The notes beneath the pieces were generated by a model that saw only the letters and a program-made list of their open reading frames with translations, was not told the DNA's origin and ran no database searches. A DNA stretch of 64,000 nt from Ryuthela nishihirai. Lineage: Eukaryota; Arthropoda; Arachnida; Araneae; Heptathelidae. A program made the translations under genes and the position numbers. Of this stretch, positions 1-11,940 are shown piece by piece; positions within the stretch are counted from its first letter, which is position 1, and every line of letters begins with the position of its first letter. The stretch is taken from NCBI GenBank assembly GCA_038380435.1, contig JAWZYU010000004.1, positions 23,844,001-23,908,000 on the forward strand, given 5' to 3'.

Positions 1-424
1 ATAATACGAGTACTGTCTGCTAAATTCAAGAAAATTTATGTATTTATGAAATAAATAAATAAATTACTTACCTAAATTATCTGAATAGCTGATTTGTTGA
101 CATCACTTGTTTAACTAGCACTAGCACGCAGTACGATATGTATCGTCTGAGAGACAGTTACAAAATGTTTTCGTCGTTGCCAATACCAAAAAATGCCATT
201 GTTCATTAAGTCCAAACAATGGTGGTCGAATTCTAACAACTGATCAACAATGCGAACTTTGATAAGCAGTTCTCGATAATCAGTTCTCAACAATTATTTG
301 TTATTATTAAAGTTTAACATTATAAAATTAACAAAAATAATATAAAACTCATATCCTGGCGAAATAGCCACATGGCCGCCGAAAACCGTATATTCCCTTC
401 CCGTTCTCCCGCCGTTCCCTAGCT

Positions 425-513
425 TGTGCATTCTTTCCAAAAATCGGGACTTTTTTAAAACGCCTCGGGACGCGGGACAAATTGTTAAAAATCGGGACGT
501 CTGGTCACTATAC
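425..513 (-). mobile_element. hAT transposon end, remnant
   Basis: Read on the minus strand, this stretch starts GTGACCAGACGTCCCGA and contains two more CGGGAC-type repeats. This is the look of the ends of many hAT elements with GTGACCAGACGTCCC termini. No partner end or 8-bp target duplication was found. The rest of 1-1479 shows no coding signal, only AT-rich sequence and a slightly GC-richer patch at about 780-980. Confidence 0.3.
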
Positions 514-1479
514 CCTTATGTGAAGTCTTCTTTGTTTTATCCTAACCACATTACAAAACCAAGCATTTTGCTCCAGTCTGCACATCTAATGTCACAGTGA
601 TGTCTCTTGTTTTTTACTTCCTGAATGCGTTGGTCGGTTTTGGTCAAGTTCTAGGTTACCCTTGTACTAATTTGCAATATCTTCCACTTTATAGGAGTGT
701 TCTATGAGATAAAATCCTTCATTAATATTTCAGCACTAGTAATACCCACGCCAAACGTATGTCAATCAATAACTGCATTCATAAGGCAGGCAATGGCAGT
801 GCCCCTGAAATTGAGATGCCTTTCAAGGGATCACACCTGACCCACAGCAGCTAGGAACCCCACCTGTCACACCAAGAGGGTCAGAACTAAGTGGGACCAC
901 CCCACCAAATTTGGGACTGATCACTCAAGTAGCTGCAGAAACTGCCAATTTCTGCCACTGGTGATGTCACGTGTGCACCCTCCTAGAAATTTACAGTTAT
1001 TATATAATATGATTCTTTTGATTGAACATTTATCTTGCCTTGTCATTTGGACTATTAAAAAAAGATTGAGAAAATGCAAAGTTTTCTGATTTGCAAGATG
1101 TAGTTTTCACTTTACCAAGTGTAGTTTTCGTAATATGTCTAGATTCATTACAAAACTCTTTCAAATGGTATCTAAATGATTAATACAGATACAATACATT
1201 AAAATAATACAAAATGAATTGGTGAGTAGAGTTCTACCCAAACTATGACAAGCTTTTCACCTCCACAAAGATTTTGAACCCTGATATATAGATCATTGTA
1301 AGTATTCATCCTTTGTTTTCAGTACATTCAGTTCTGACAAGAAAGTGACAGATCTTAAAGCAAAATATCAATGAAAAACTTAATTTTTTTTCCACAGATG
1401 TTTTTTAAAATTAATAATTCATAAAATCAGTGTTTAAATTGAACTAAATGTTGAGTTGGCTTACATCCAAGTTTTAAAA
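514..1479. other. No feature recognised
   Basis: This is AT-rich sequence with stop codons in all frames. A patch at about 780-980 has higher GC and contains CACC- and CCCACC-rich stretches, but no splice-bounded open frame or repeat family could be assigned. Confidence 0.5.
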
Positions 1480-1556
1480 ATTTCAACTTAAAATTTCATT
1501 CTTCTATTTTATATTAAATAAGGGGGATGAAAAATATTTGACTTGCAAGTTAACAT

Positions 1557-1841
1557 TTATTTAGCAAAATAGAAATTGCAAATATTAAAGTTGTAGTTGC
1601 TTAGTGCATTGATAGGAAGTTTTAAGAAAGATTGCCAGTTCTTCTGAAGTTCTCCCACACATGCTTGTGATATTGGCTGACCCACTGCATTACGGAGCAT
1701 GTTTTGCAGCTGGTTACTCCAAGATGATTTGTAGAGGTCTGTGCTGGTTATAGTCTCTTTGGTTTCTCTCCACAGTGATGCTCTTAATGAGATATCAGTC
1801 CAGTTAACCTTGATGGTATAGTTTGCTTGATAGTTGACTTG
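1557..1841 (-). CDS. Possible terminal exon of an unidentified host gene
   Basis: On the minus strand, an acceptor-like CCAGCATAG at about 1842-1850 is followed by 94 open codons and a TAA at 1557-1559. The peptide begins QVNYQANYTIKVNW, includes SLWRETKETITSTDLYKSSW and GELQKNWQSFLKLP, and ends FYFAK. It is hydrophilic, has no low complexity, and resembles a real protein end. I do not recognise the family. AATAAA overlaps the stop codon. An inverted, decayed copy of the same stretch lies at about 2850-3480 and carries a frameshift plus a hAT insertion. The open frame surviving in only this copy suggests it is the functional one. No upstream exon could be linked to it. Alternatively it is a chance frame inside an old long-inverted-repeat transposon. 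Confidence 0.4.
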   Translation of the reverse strand, partial: QVNYQANYTIKVNWTDISLRASLWRETKETITSTDLYKSSWSNQLQNMLRNAVGQPISQACVGELQKNWQSFLKLPINALSNYNFNICNFYFAK

Positions 1842-2972
1842 CTATGCTGGTATCATCTTTTTCTTAAATGTAAATATTAGCTGATAACTTGAATAAGTGA
1901 TGAACCACTGAACATATGTTCATATTTAATACATGAAACGTTAAAAGATATAACAATAAAATCATATAATAATTCAGAATACCCCTATAACAAGTACTAC
2001 TTTACACTCCTTTTATGGGATGTCACTGTATTCCAATACCGTGGTTGAAGGCTGAATGGTTAGAAGAAGCCTGGCCCACGACCAAGAGTACTTTATTGTG
2101 CATGATATCCTGTACCTGGCTACCTCTTGCAGTTGATGATGCTATGTGGATCCAGACAGAGGAAGCACAGTGGGATCACTTCTGTCTGGCCTCATGGCTG
2201 ACCCTATTCTCAATTGTGTGAAAAATATAGACCTCAAGTGGCAAATCAAAGTAAAAATATGCTACCTTGAAGTAAATATCAATCTAGACTGACCTTGTTG
2301 ATAGGATTGTCTTTTAGTATCATGGCTTGGAACAACTCATTGAATTATAAATATCTTTAATAATATCTTTCCCAGTATTAAATTCACTTGTGAATCAAAA
2401 AAGATACCCTACCTTATACCAGAAGATTCAGCCAAAAAGTTTTTAAAGATCTATCTACCTTTAACTTATATTTTTAAGAGCACATAAATATTGCACACCT
2501 TCTACAAAATTTCAGTTTAATGTTTTAAACAATTTAATAATGTATTTAAATCAAAATAAACTATGCAATGCCAGGAGTTAATCCAATCCCATCCACGAGG
2601 AAATTACTTTTCAGTCATGTGACTCTTGAGTCACTGGATTGCTGCTAGAGAGATGATTGCTTAAAAACTTGCTTCACTATCTGAGTTTTACACTAGCTGA
2701 GGAAGTCTTTTAGACAGATCACATTGCAATGTATCCATCCACTATATTAAATTAATAAAATTTTATTGTTGGTATTTTTAACTTTTAATGTATTAAATGT
2801 GAAAGTATGTTCAGTAACTCATCACTAAATTATCAGCTAATATTTCCATTGAAGTTGATCCCAGGCCGACTATCAAACCAACTACCCATCAAGGTTAATT
2901 GGACTGGCATTTTATTAAAAACATCATTGTGGAGAGAACCAAAGTGACTATCACCAGCATGTGCCTCTATAA

Positions 2973-3335
2973 CATTGTTTCTCAAAGGGTGTGCCGTGAA
3001 ATTTCAGATGATATTGCAGATGAAAGAAAATTTGTAAACCATTTTATTCCTACATTCTACCACTGATTTTTCATTTAATTGTTTCTGTTTAATCAAAAAC
3101 TTATTTATATATAAAATCTTAATGTTAAAACCAAAATGAACACAAAATATGCCCAGAGCACTTACGGCATACGCATTAACCTCAATACACATCAGAACAG
3201 AATAACTCTCTGTTTGCAAATGACTCCACAGAAATGACTGTTATTGAAGGCAAATGGTGCATGTGTGAGTGTCCCATAGTATTGCCAACTTAAAATTTTA
3301 GTGTGCTGCGAGCCAAAAAAGTTTGAGAATTACTG
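2973..3335. mobile_element. hAT-type MITE, 363 bp
   Basis: The left end reads CATTGTTTCTCAAAGGGTGTG and the right end, reverse-complemented, reads CAGTAATTCTCAAACTTTTT, a typical hAT terminal pair. The subterminal GTGTGCCGTGAAATT and GTGTGCTGCGAGCC boxes are also hAT-like. The 8-bp flanks (CTCTATAA and TTCTGCAA) match at only 5 of 8 positions, so the insertion is old. It interrupts the right arm of the inverted duplication, which reads through when it is removed. It encodes nothing. Confidence 0.6.
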
Positions 3336-3741
3336 TTCTGCAATATCTAGCAGAAAAACATCTGCACCAAGATGTGCTCCATAATTATTGAGTGAATCAG
3401 CCAATACAGCAAGTGTGTGTGGAAAAACTTCACAAGAACTGTTGTCTCTTAAAACATTCTATCAACGGGCTAAAACTTTAATATTTGAATGTTTTCAAAT
3501 TACTAAGGCCAAATTACCAAATATTTTTCATCCTCGTTTAATATAAGCTAAAAGAATGAAGACATTAAGTTGAAATTTTTTAACTGTCATATAGCCTTCT
3601 GAACATTTGGTTTAATTTATACAAAGAGTTATGAATTGTTAAATTTTAAATTTAATTTCACTGTGAGTACTCAATTTGTAAAAAAATATGCTTTTCTTTT
3701 TCAATTCTTAGTTATTTTATCTATTTCGATGAGTTTAATAC

Positions 3742-4248
3742 TGTCCAGTAGCTGAGTGGTTAGCGTGCTTGACTATTGATCAAAGGTGCCTGGGTTTGAG
3801 CCTTGGAAGGTATGGATGTTTCTTTGTTGTCTTTCTACTGAGCTCTTGTCTTCCTCACAGATCCTTTATCTCCGCAAAATTCCCCGCCCTGCCCACGGTT
3901 AGTAGGGGACACCGATGGGCTTGGAAAGGCCGCCGTCTGTCGGATGGGACGTTAAGCCGTGGCCCCGTGTGCGGGAGTTCCATAACCTGTGCACGTTAAA
4001 GAACACGCTGGATGGCCTTGACGGGAGGCTACCATCTGTCTCCTAACAGCTGTTCCAGTGGGTCCCCTCCCCCAACATTCTCTGAGCCTTTGGGGTCCCT
4101 GTGACCTGGCCATTTAGCCCATAGTGTGCAAAAAAGTGCCGCTCAGAGGTAAAACAACCCAACCCTCACAGATCTCTTTGGTGTATATTACCAGAAGGTT
4201 CCTGTCATACCTCTGTGGTAAGTATCTGCTTGAGGGAGTATTTTTTTA
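3742..4248 (+). mobile_element. SINE B (tRNA-derived), split by SINE A
   Basis: A tRNA-like head carries an A box (TAGCTGAGTGGTTAGCG) and a B box (GGGTTTGAGCC), giving an internal RNA polymerase III promoter. An unrelated body follows, ending in a T-rich tail. A perfect 13-bp target duplication ATGAGTTTAATAC flanks it (3729-3741 and 4249-4261). Removing the nested SINE A and its duplicated site leaves about 196 bp. Other SINE B copies are at 32858 and inside the two hAT composites (6788-7390, 39031-39611). Confidence 0.8.
3864..4163 (+). mobile_element. SINE A, 5-prime truncated, inside SINE B
   Basis: This copy lacks the tRNA head and starts in the body at TTTATCTCCGC. It runs through the central domain (ATGGGACGTTAAGCCGTGG, GCACGTTAAAGAACACGC) to the ACAACCCAACC end. 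The target duplication CCTCACAGATC is at 3853-3863 and 4164-4174. Position and duplications fix the order: SINE B inserted first, then SINE A. Confidence 0.85.
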
Positions 4249-4590
4249 ATGAGTTTAATACGTACAGTCATCAAAGAAGAAAAATTCACATATGTACTTA
4301 AAAAAAAAATCACTTAAGATAATGTCACTTTTAAACAGGAATTTAAATTCCTTTAGGTTACAGCTCACTGCACTCTGTAATTATTCCGGAATCTTATATC
4401 TAGAGTGTAGTTATTTAATTTTAACTCAGATCTCCAGTTAACAAGTCCAAAATTTGCTTTATTGCCATAGTGCTTGAGCACAGATGTAAAGTAATGAACG
4501 TGAGCACATATAAGGGGTAAAAACATATATTTACAAACTTGTAATATTGGGATTAGTTCAAGCTTTTTTAAACTATAGTTTTTCTTCAGA

Positions 4591-4735
4591 ATTATTTGTG
4601 AATTTCTAAGAAATAGTATATATTATGTATTATAATTATTTGTGAATTTCTAAGATATAGTATATATTATGTATTATTTGTGAATTTCTAAGAAATAGTA
4701 TATATTATATATTTCTAAGAAATAGTATATATTAT
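4591..4735. repeat. AT-rich tandem repeat, about 45-bp unit
   Basis: About three and a half copies of a unit containing TTGTGAATTTCTAAGAAATA followed by GTATATATTATG. Later units are shorter, which is consistent with slippage. The remainder of 4262-5183 contains nothing else recognised. Confidence 0.8.
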
Positions 4736-5191
4736 GGATGGCCAACTTGTGACACACCTCCCAATGGATGAAGTGATTTAACACTTCTGGCTCTTTCAAA
4801 TTTGATTCGCATCACATACTAACTACACAAATTCAATTCTGGATTTTATGCTACCTGGGTGCATCTGGTAGCATGTGACCCATTTCCAACATAATATGTG
4901 GCACATTGCAGAAAACGATTGTCACTCCTGTTATACACAGATATACAGGTCTTTCAGGTTTCAAAACTGAGAATAGTCTTTTTTAATTGCAACACATTTT
5001 ATCTTGATGTTGAAAGCATTATTCACATACAGATAGATATTGTAGTTAAATTTAATTAAGTCTGAAGAGTCATTTTTTATATTCTTTTAACAATGCAAAA
5101 ATATTCAATAGTAGCAGTGGTGTCCTATAGCACTGGTTCAGTTGAACTGAATGTTAAAAAATTAATCACTGAACAGAAGATTCATTTAAAG

Positions 5192-5360
5192 CAGTTGTTT
5201 CCAATGGGCATGCTACCACCCCTCAGGGGCATTTTAGAAATTTTGATGTTTTTATAAATTCTTGTATAAAAAAAATAGTTTTTCAACTAGTTCATTTGGA
5301 AACAAATCATTGAATTTTAATAAAGAAAGAAGTTCAGTCAGGAAAGACTGGGGACCACTA
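5192..5360. mobile_element. hAT MITE, 169 bp, exact target duplication
   Basis: It begins CAGTTGTTTCCAATGGG and ends GGGGACCACTA, whose reverse complement is TAGTGGTCCCC; these are hAT-like terminal inverted repeats. The 8-bp duplication ATTTAAAG is perfect (5184-5191 and 5361-5368), the size expected for hAT. Non-coding. Confidence 0.8.
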
Positions 5361-5368
5361 ATTTAAAG

Positions 5369-6787
5369 TTATTGTTAATTGCAAAATTAATAGCGGTATA
5401 AACAATTGTTAGTAATGAAGTAAATGTATATATATATGTGTAAAGAGAACCATTGTGGTTGCAGTTTTTACTGACTTCTGAAAAGGTGATTCCCCTAAAT
5501 GTTTTTCATATTATTGTATGTTAAAAATGTATTTAAAAATTATAGTGGAAGAGAACTCATTGTTAATTAAATTGTGATGACACCACTGAGTAGTGTTAAT
5601 TTTCAAGTATGGAAATAATAGTGTATCTAATACTGTTGGAAGATTTATGTAGAGAATATAGAAATATTATATGGTAGACTGTTTGCTCTTTAAAAATCGA
5701 GAAAATGTGAACAATAAGCAACAATGGAGTTTTTCATCTTATTGTGTAAGGATTTTAGGCTGTTTATTTTGGAATTTGTAACAGCTTTAAACCTTTTGAG
5801 TAGCATTTTTTCATCAATTGAAATTATATGGTTATTTTGCCAAAAAAAAAAAACTGAAAATATTTGTTACCATACATATTTATAAACATTAATTTATACA
5901 AAAAAAAAGTTAATTTAGTCATGTTTTAAAAAATATTGCCACCCAAAAATGGATTAGTGAAAGGCCTCGTGTTGAATGACTATTTTCGCATGTTAAATCT
6001 GAAATCTCCCTTTTTCTGAAGTGTAAGGTAGCTTGCTTTAATGGATTAGAGGACAGAGCATGCTCCTGAATAACTCTTTGATACTTTTGTTAAAATATCT
6101 GATGTCATCTTTGTCAATTTACTATGAGACATTTTTAGTGTGAATATTTTTCATTATTTTCATCTCTATATTCTGATGTGATAGCTATATTTTTTCTGTG
6201 ATATATTTATTTTACATTATTTCATAAAGTTAGATCAATATGTATTTTAGAAAAAAATAATACTTTTAAAAGTGCAGTATTCAAACTCACAGAGTGATAT
6301 TAGTCATGTAAAAACCCATGATTATTAGGAAAGCACATTTGCGAAACATATATTTGTGAGTTATGTTTGATCCTACCATTTGTTCTGTATTGTTTAACAC
6401 CAGGTCCATTTTTTTTCATCCTAAATTGAACAAATTTATAGGATGTAGTCAGAATTATACGCTCAAAATAGTATTTGGTTCTATACCTCAATATTAAAGT
6501 AAGAACCTGTTTATCAGAATTTGTCAGATCTACTGCATTATCCTATTGCCATGACAACCTTTTTCTTCTATCATATTCTTTGTGAAGTTTTTGGGTTTTA
6601 AATCTTTTTGCCAAAATGAAATTGAGAGAAATTAAAACAGTAAAATATTTTGAAAAATAATGTTGAGAGCATAACAGTAGTAACTCACAAGTCAATGTCT
6701 TGTTACCTCTGAGTATTATTGTTGAATATCTCATCTATATATTTGACTATAAAAATATCTTTCTGTGGATAATTGTTCTATCCTCTT
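5369..6787. other. No feature recognised
   Basis: Very AT-rich sequence with homopolymer A and T runs. Short open frames here are not supported by splice sites or protein resemblance. Confidence 0.5.
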
Positions 6788-7390
6788 CAGTGGTGAAGCA
6801 TGACGTTTTGAATAGGGGAAGCAATTACCAAAAGCAATGCTGCAACTAAATAGGAATGCCGTTTCGGTAGTCGATGTTTCCAAATAATTGAACCAGAACG
6901 CCGTTCCCATGTTTCCGAATCTTTGAGTACTAATCAATATTATTGAAATTTTTTTGTGTCAAATAAATTTATGAATTTATATAATAAATATATATTATTT
7001 ATTATATAATTATTAATTTTTTATGAATTTATGATTTTTAAATCAAATATTATTGAAATAGTATTATATATGTATATGAATTATATTCTAGTAATGAAGG
7101 GGGAAATGGTTGAGGGTGCAGTCTCCCCCTCATTCATAAATTTATTTTTAAGAAGCCATTTGTCAATTGGCGTCCATGTTCGACTGCTTGGCTACTGATC
7201 TTTAGAAATTCTTGTGTTTCTGCTGAGGTTTCGCCTTCTTCATACATCTATTCTATGGCGTGTTGTGAGGACAGGCTCCTGTAAGATTGCTGTGGTAAGC
7301 AGCTGCTTTAGGGGAATTTATTCATTAATAAAAATGTTAACGAAAGTTCTGAAAACTCCTGTACTTTCAAATATTTTGGCTACGCTACTG
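6788..7390. mobile_element. hAT-like element carrying SINE B, copy 1
   Basis: The left end CAGTGGTGAAGCATGACG and the right end (reverse complement CAGTAGCGTAGCCAAAA) look like hAT termini. An AT-rich stretch is followed at about 7165-7330 by SINE B body sequence, then a shared tail containing ATGTTAACGAAAGTTCTG. The same order (left part, SINE B, tail) recurs at 39031-39611. SINE B was therefore probably captured before the element spread. No convincing 8-bp duplication was seen at this copy. Confidence 0.5.
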
Positions 7391-7639
7391 ATTTTATATG
7401 AAAGTATTATGTATAATTCATAAATTTTACTCTTGTTATTGTGTATGCGCTTGAATAAAGACATTAAAAACTACAATTTCTCCTGAATGAACTGAATTCT
7501 ATAAACAGACAATGTGTGGAAGATGCGAATATTTTTTCTCCATTGACATGAAAACGAACCATATCGATAGTTGCTTTGCCAGATTTGGATTATTTTACCA
7601 CTAAGTGGTATTTTTATGTACACAATTGGATAAATGTCC

Positions 7640-7975
7640 AAGTTACGAAGACTACCACTCCCCCATGGGTTTGGAGTTGAGTAGGGGATCCACTGGGCAA
7701 CCATTAGGAGACAGAAAAATCTGTCGTTACGATCATAAAGCTCGTCTTTCAACGTACATAAGTCTCCTGAATCACGGAATCGCGACTTAACATCTCATCC
7801 AAGCTCATCGGTGTCCCCTTTTCATCGAGGACAGGGTGTTTATTTTTTTTTAAAAATCCCTCGAGCAGCTGCTTGTCACAGAAGTATGACAGGAGCATGT
7901 CGGTTTAATATGACGGAGAATGTCTGAAGAAGGCGAGACCTCGGAGAAAGACAACACAAATATCTTCAGAGTTCG
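7640..7975 (-). mobile_element. Degenerate SINE A and SINE B fragments
   Basis: On the minus strand, about 7640-7840 keeps diverged SINE A landmarks (the GGTGTCCCC block, a GACTTAACATCTCATCC form of the central domain and a GGGTTTGGAG stretch). About 7845-7975 matches the SINE B body (the GCAGCTGCTTGTCACAG side and the GGCGAGACCTCGGAGAAAGA block). Both are old copies. Confidence 0.5.
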
Positions 7976-9189
7976 TTTTCGAAAACAAGTTCTTGTTTTG
8001 TATTTCTCAAGAATCTAGGAATATATTTTTACGCCGTTGACAGGTACTTTATAAATTAATAACTTAGGCCAGATATGAACTAATGTTTCAACACTAATAT
8101 AATATGAATTTTCCTACCCTAAGTTTGAGAGATGAGAGTGAATCATAGTTTATTTTCATTGCAATGGAAAAAGAGTCTCTTTACTTTAAGTGCATCTCTC
8201 TCTCATACGACTAAGTTTTGTAGTTCATTAATGCATTTTTAATTGAATAGTACTAATTCATTGTAGGTTGAAAATTCAATGAAAAGCTAATAAAATTTTT
8301 ATTTCGCTCTAAACCAGTGGTTCTCAACCTTTGCGAGACCGCGGCCCAGTAAATTCTTTTTTTTATAAGACGAGGGCATGGCCGCAACAAATTTACTCGT
8401 AAATAACTTTCCAATTTTTTTTTAAAGTTTATACATTAAACTAACATAAGTATTAATAATTAATTATGGCATAATCGTAAAGAGTATTAGTACACTTATG
8501 TATACGGTGTGGGATGTTGAAAAAGATAAAATTATACTTAAATTAGTTATCAGTCACTGGACTAATGAAATCTTGTAGCATATGTATTGTAGTTTCCTCA
8601 GGCCAACATCATTAAATTAATTTGTGCCGATTTTCGTTGACATATTCCATTCTGATCGCCTAAAATTTATAATATTATTGTATTATTAAATTGATTTTAA
8701 TTATGTTGGTTTGAAAAGAAACAGTAGTGAGAAAAATATTTATGCATTGTAACTCGCCATAGAAGTCAACTGAGCAGGGGAAACAGCAGGAGGATGTCAA
8801 ATTGTGAGCGAAACACTTATCACATACACACGCCAAATAATTATATATGCAAAGTATGTAATTTAATAGATAAAAATGTATGAATCTCTCAATTCTAAAC
8901 ACTAGTTCCAACATATATTTTGAATTTAAAAACGCAGCACTTTAATACAGCAATTATAAGTTATTGAAAAAGTTAAACTTAGTTTCTTTTGTTACAACTG
9001 AGTTTTTGAAGGTTTTAGTTAGGCTAGTGAGACTTTTGTTGCTGTTTTCTGTCCGTTAGTTTAATTCTGGGATTAATTGAACTGGTAGCCAAACGGAAAC
9101 AGAAAGCTGCAGGCGATTCCTCTTTCATTTTAAGCACAGTCATGGCAGGAAATGCAGTTTCACAAAGGTATGTGGTGTAAAAACAAAGA

Positions 9190-10800
9190 AGAAATCTCTG
9201 CTATTTCATGTAAATTTGGATATATTCATTTTTCGTACTTATCCAAAATTTGGAATTACTCGTAGAATTAAAAGTACTTTCCAGTCCTTTGTCCGATGAT
9301 AATTCAATACGTTGAAGGGTTTCTTCATGGGAAAGAGTAGTCTCTTCGTGTTCAACAAAGGGGTTCACAATCCACATATTTTGCCGCCGGGGATCCTCAT
9401 GTTCGGGATAATACTTTTCAAACGACAACAACAACATCTTCAAGTGGGCTGCAATAATATCAAGCTGAATTCTGTGAATAGAAATCATCTGCTTCCATAA
9501 TATAATCCGAGTACGACTGAAACATTTCATTATTTCTTTCTACAATCATATTAAGCCAGAGTTTGAGTTTCTTTTTGAATGATTCGATCATGTTCCAGGC
9601 ATTAAATATTGTATCTGAACCTTGAAGTTTTAAATTCAACTCGTTAATGTAAGAAAATATATATCTGAGATATGCCAGCCTGGCTACCCATTTCTTATCC
9701 TGGAAATAATAGGACAGGTCACTTATCAATTAGAAACAGCTCAACTTCCTTTCGGAGTTCATGTAACTTCTTGAGAATTTTACCACGGGACGGCCAACGA
9801 ACTTCCGAATAGGAAAGAAGATTTTGATGATCAGAGCCCATTTCATCGCACAATGCTTTTAACAGTCTTGTATTTAAAGCACTTTTTTATATGATTAATA
9901 ATTTTAAGAAATTGAGACAGGACTTCAATAAGCTCAGGTGCCATTTTTTTTGGAGGCCAGATTTTGCCTATGAATGTAGCAATGCGTTGACAATAAGTTA
10001 TTGCCCGCTATATCCTTATTTTTAGTGACAACCTGAATTTCTGCCTGTAAGGCAGCGCCGTCAGTACAAACTCCAAACGCAATTTTTCCATTCGAGACCT
10101 CTCTCTCCAATGAAACCATTTGAAAATTTCACTGCTGATAGTATGCGTAGGTAATTCAGAAACACTTAAAATGTCTTCCTTCATGTCACTTTCATCATGG
10201 CCAATATATCGTACATACGTATATAAAATGCTGTTCTGAAATCTGTAGATTCGTCCAGTTGTAATGCAAACAATTCAAATTTTTTAATTTTTTCCATGAG
10301 TTGCGTTTCTGTATCTTCTGCCATATCAGATATCCGCCTTTCAACTGTATCATTCGACTATGGGATGTCTTTCATTTTACTTGCTGCAGACTGGCCTAAT
10401 ACTTCATTATAAGCAGCAGTCAAAGAAGGCTTAATGAGTTCTTCGCCAATGGAATGCGGTTTACATTTAGCTATCTGTAATGATATTTTAAATAGGATGC
10501 CGTCACAAGTGAAGTGTCGGTGTTGAAGCTTGGGAAATAATTTTCTTTTCTACTTTAAGTGCATCTCTTTTACGCATAAAGAATTCAATGGGTTTGTTGA
10601 CTAGATCGAAATGTTTTTGTGTTGAGATGTCGGGTAAGTCGCGATGGCTTTATTGCTTCATTTCCCAGAATAGTAGCACAAATGACATATTGAGGTCGTG
10701 GCAATTGGTTAGTATCAGGGCATTGTATGAAACCAAATTTTAAATAGCTGTCCATGTACTTACGAGTGAATGCAGACTTTTTCTTCTGCGTGCTGGTAGT
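9190..10800 (-). pseudogene. hAT transposase, ZBED5-like, broken
   Basis: Minus-strand fragments in several frames together resemble the ZBED5/FAM200-type hAT transposase. An early segment contains YMDSYLKFGF, a middle segment GVCTDGAALQ followed by THCYIHRQNLASK, and the C-terminal part NPFVEH. The GVCTDGA...HCYIHR core marks the catalytic RNase-H-like fold and includes the conserved D of CTDGA. Multiple stops and frameshifts (for example near 10620, 9935 and 9730) mean it makes no transposase. A further N-terminal piece lies at about 11336-11563, beyond SINE A. It acts, when intact, as the cut-and-paste enzyme of the surrounding element. Confidence 0.8.
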
Positions 10801-10813
10801 TTTCTCCTTTTGT

Positions 10814-11196
10814 GGGGCGGGGGTGCTCAGTCGGTAGCGCGCCAGGCTCGTAAATCTGTAGTTCCCAGGTTCGAGACCCAGCTGGGTTAGCGTTGAGATT
10901 TATCTCTGCAAAATTCCCCACCCTGCCCACGGTCAGTAGGGGACACCGATGGGCTTGGAAAGGCCGCCGTCCTTCGGATGGGACGTTAAGCTGTGGCCCC
11001 GTGTGCGGGGGAGAGACCCTGTGCACGTTAAAGAACACGCTGGATGGGTCTTGACGGGAGGCTACCATCTGTCTCCCAACAGCTGTTCCAGTGAGTCCCC
11101 TCTCCCAACCTTCTCTGAGCCTTCGGGGTCCTTGTGGCCTGGCCATTTAGCCCATGGTGTGCAAAAAAGTGCCGCTCAGAGGTAAAACAATCCCAT
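10814..11196 (+). mobile_element. SINE A, complete, inside hAT
   Basis: The tRNA-like head has an A box (GCTCAGTCGGTAGCG) and a B box (GGTTCGAGACC), followed by the body and the central domain with ATGGGACGTTAAG and GCACGTTAAAGAACACGC. It ends in GGTAAAACAATCCC. A short direct repeat CTTTTGT (10807-10813 and 11197-11203) is the likely target duplication. It separates the hAT transposase fragments. Confidence 0.85.
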
Positions 11197-11619
11197 CTTT
11201 TGTACATCCTGGAGATCGCTCTGTAGGCTTGAGGTGTATGAATCACTCTTGCGTCACAAACACCTTCAGTACGAGATTTCTTAACACCAAAATTAAACTA
11301 AGTCCCTTGTCTTATTCATATTTAAATCTGTAGGCTTATTTTAAAAAATCACGGCACTCGGGTTTCGAAACAATCACACACTGTAATGCGAACTTGCAAA
11401 GAAAGTATTCAGTATTACTAGAGTTGAGAACCGGATACAGACTGCCTTGATCTTCAATTTCAGTGGAAAAATTTTCTTTGTACTTCCTTGCTGATTGATC
11501 ACTGACATTTGCAGTACAGATGTTATTTCGTTCAGTTTGCAGAACAGAGGATAAGCTGCCCATTGTAATCGGCTTGCAGGTAATTTTTATGACCGGTTAT
11601 AAACAGCGGTATTCCCTTT

Positions 11620-11940
11620 CCCGGCTGGGTCAGCGTTGAGATTTTTCTCCACAAAATTCCCCGTCCTGCCCACGGTCATTAGGGACACCGATGAGCTTGG
11701 AAAAGGCCGCCGTCCGTCGGATGGGACGTTAAGCCGTGGCCCCGTGTACGGGAGAGACATACCCTGTGCACGTTAAAGAACACGCTGGATGGTCTTGACG
11801 GGAGGCTACCATCTGTCTCCCAACAGCTGTTCCAGTCGGTCCCCTCCTCCAACCTTCTCTGAGCCTTCGGGGTCCATGTGACCTGCCATTTAGCCCATGG
11901 TGTGCAAAAAAGTGCCGCTCAGAGGTAAAACAACCCAACA
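11620..11940 (+). mobile_element. SINE A, 5-prime truncated, inside hAT
   Basis: It starts at the end of the tRNA head (GCTGGGTCAGCG) and runs through the central domain to ACAACCCAAC. A short ATTCC occurs at both flanks, which is weak evidence for the target site. It is the second SINE in the same hAT element. Confidence 0.8.

Larger units (their letters stand above)
1480..3595. repeat. Long imperfect inverted duplication
   Basis: The reverse complement of about 1480-1950 aligns with about 2755-3595 once the hAT MITE at 2973-3335 is removed. Shared landmarks are the ATCAAGGTTAA block (about 1805-1818 and 2888-2900), a GTGGAGAGA block, a TCAGCCAATA block and a TATTTTTCATCC block. Identity looks like roughly 70-80 percent by eye, so the event is old. 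The spacer at about 1960-2750 has no recognised gene. It could be an inverted segmental duplication of a gene end or an element with very long terminal inverted repeats. Confidence 0.65.

Noticed and set aside
2015..2221. Possible exon on either strand
   Set aside because: A 68-codon frame without splice borders or recognisable family, lying in the spacer of the inverted duplication.
3742..3810. Possible tRNA gene
   Set aside because: It is the head of SINE B, flanked by that SINE's own target duplication.
4591..4735. CRISPR-like array
   Set aside because: Variable-length AT-rich tandem units without unique spacers.
10760..11146. 128-codon minus-strand frame and overlapping plus-strand frame
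   Set aside because: Both lie on the SINE A copy at 10814-11196.
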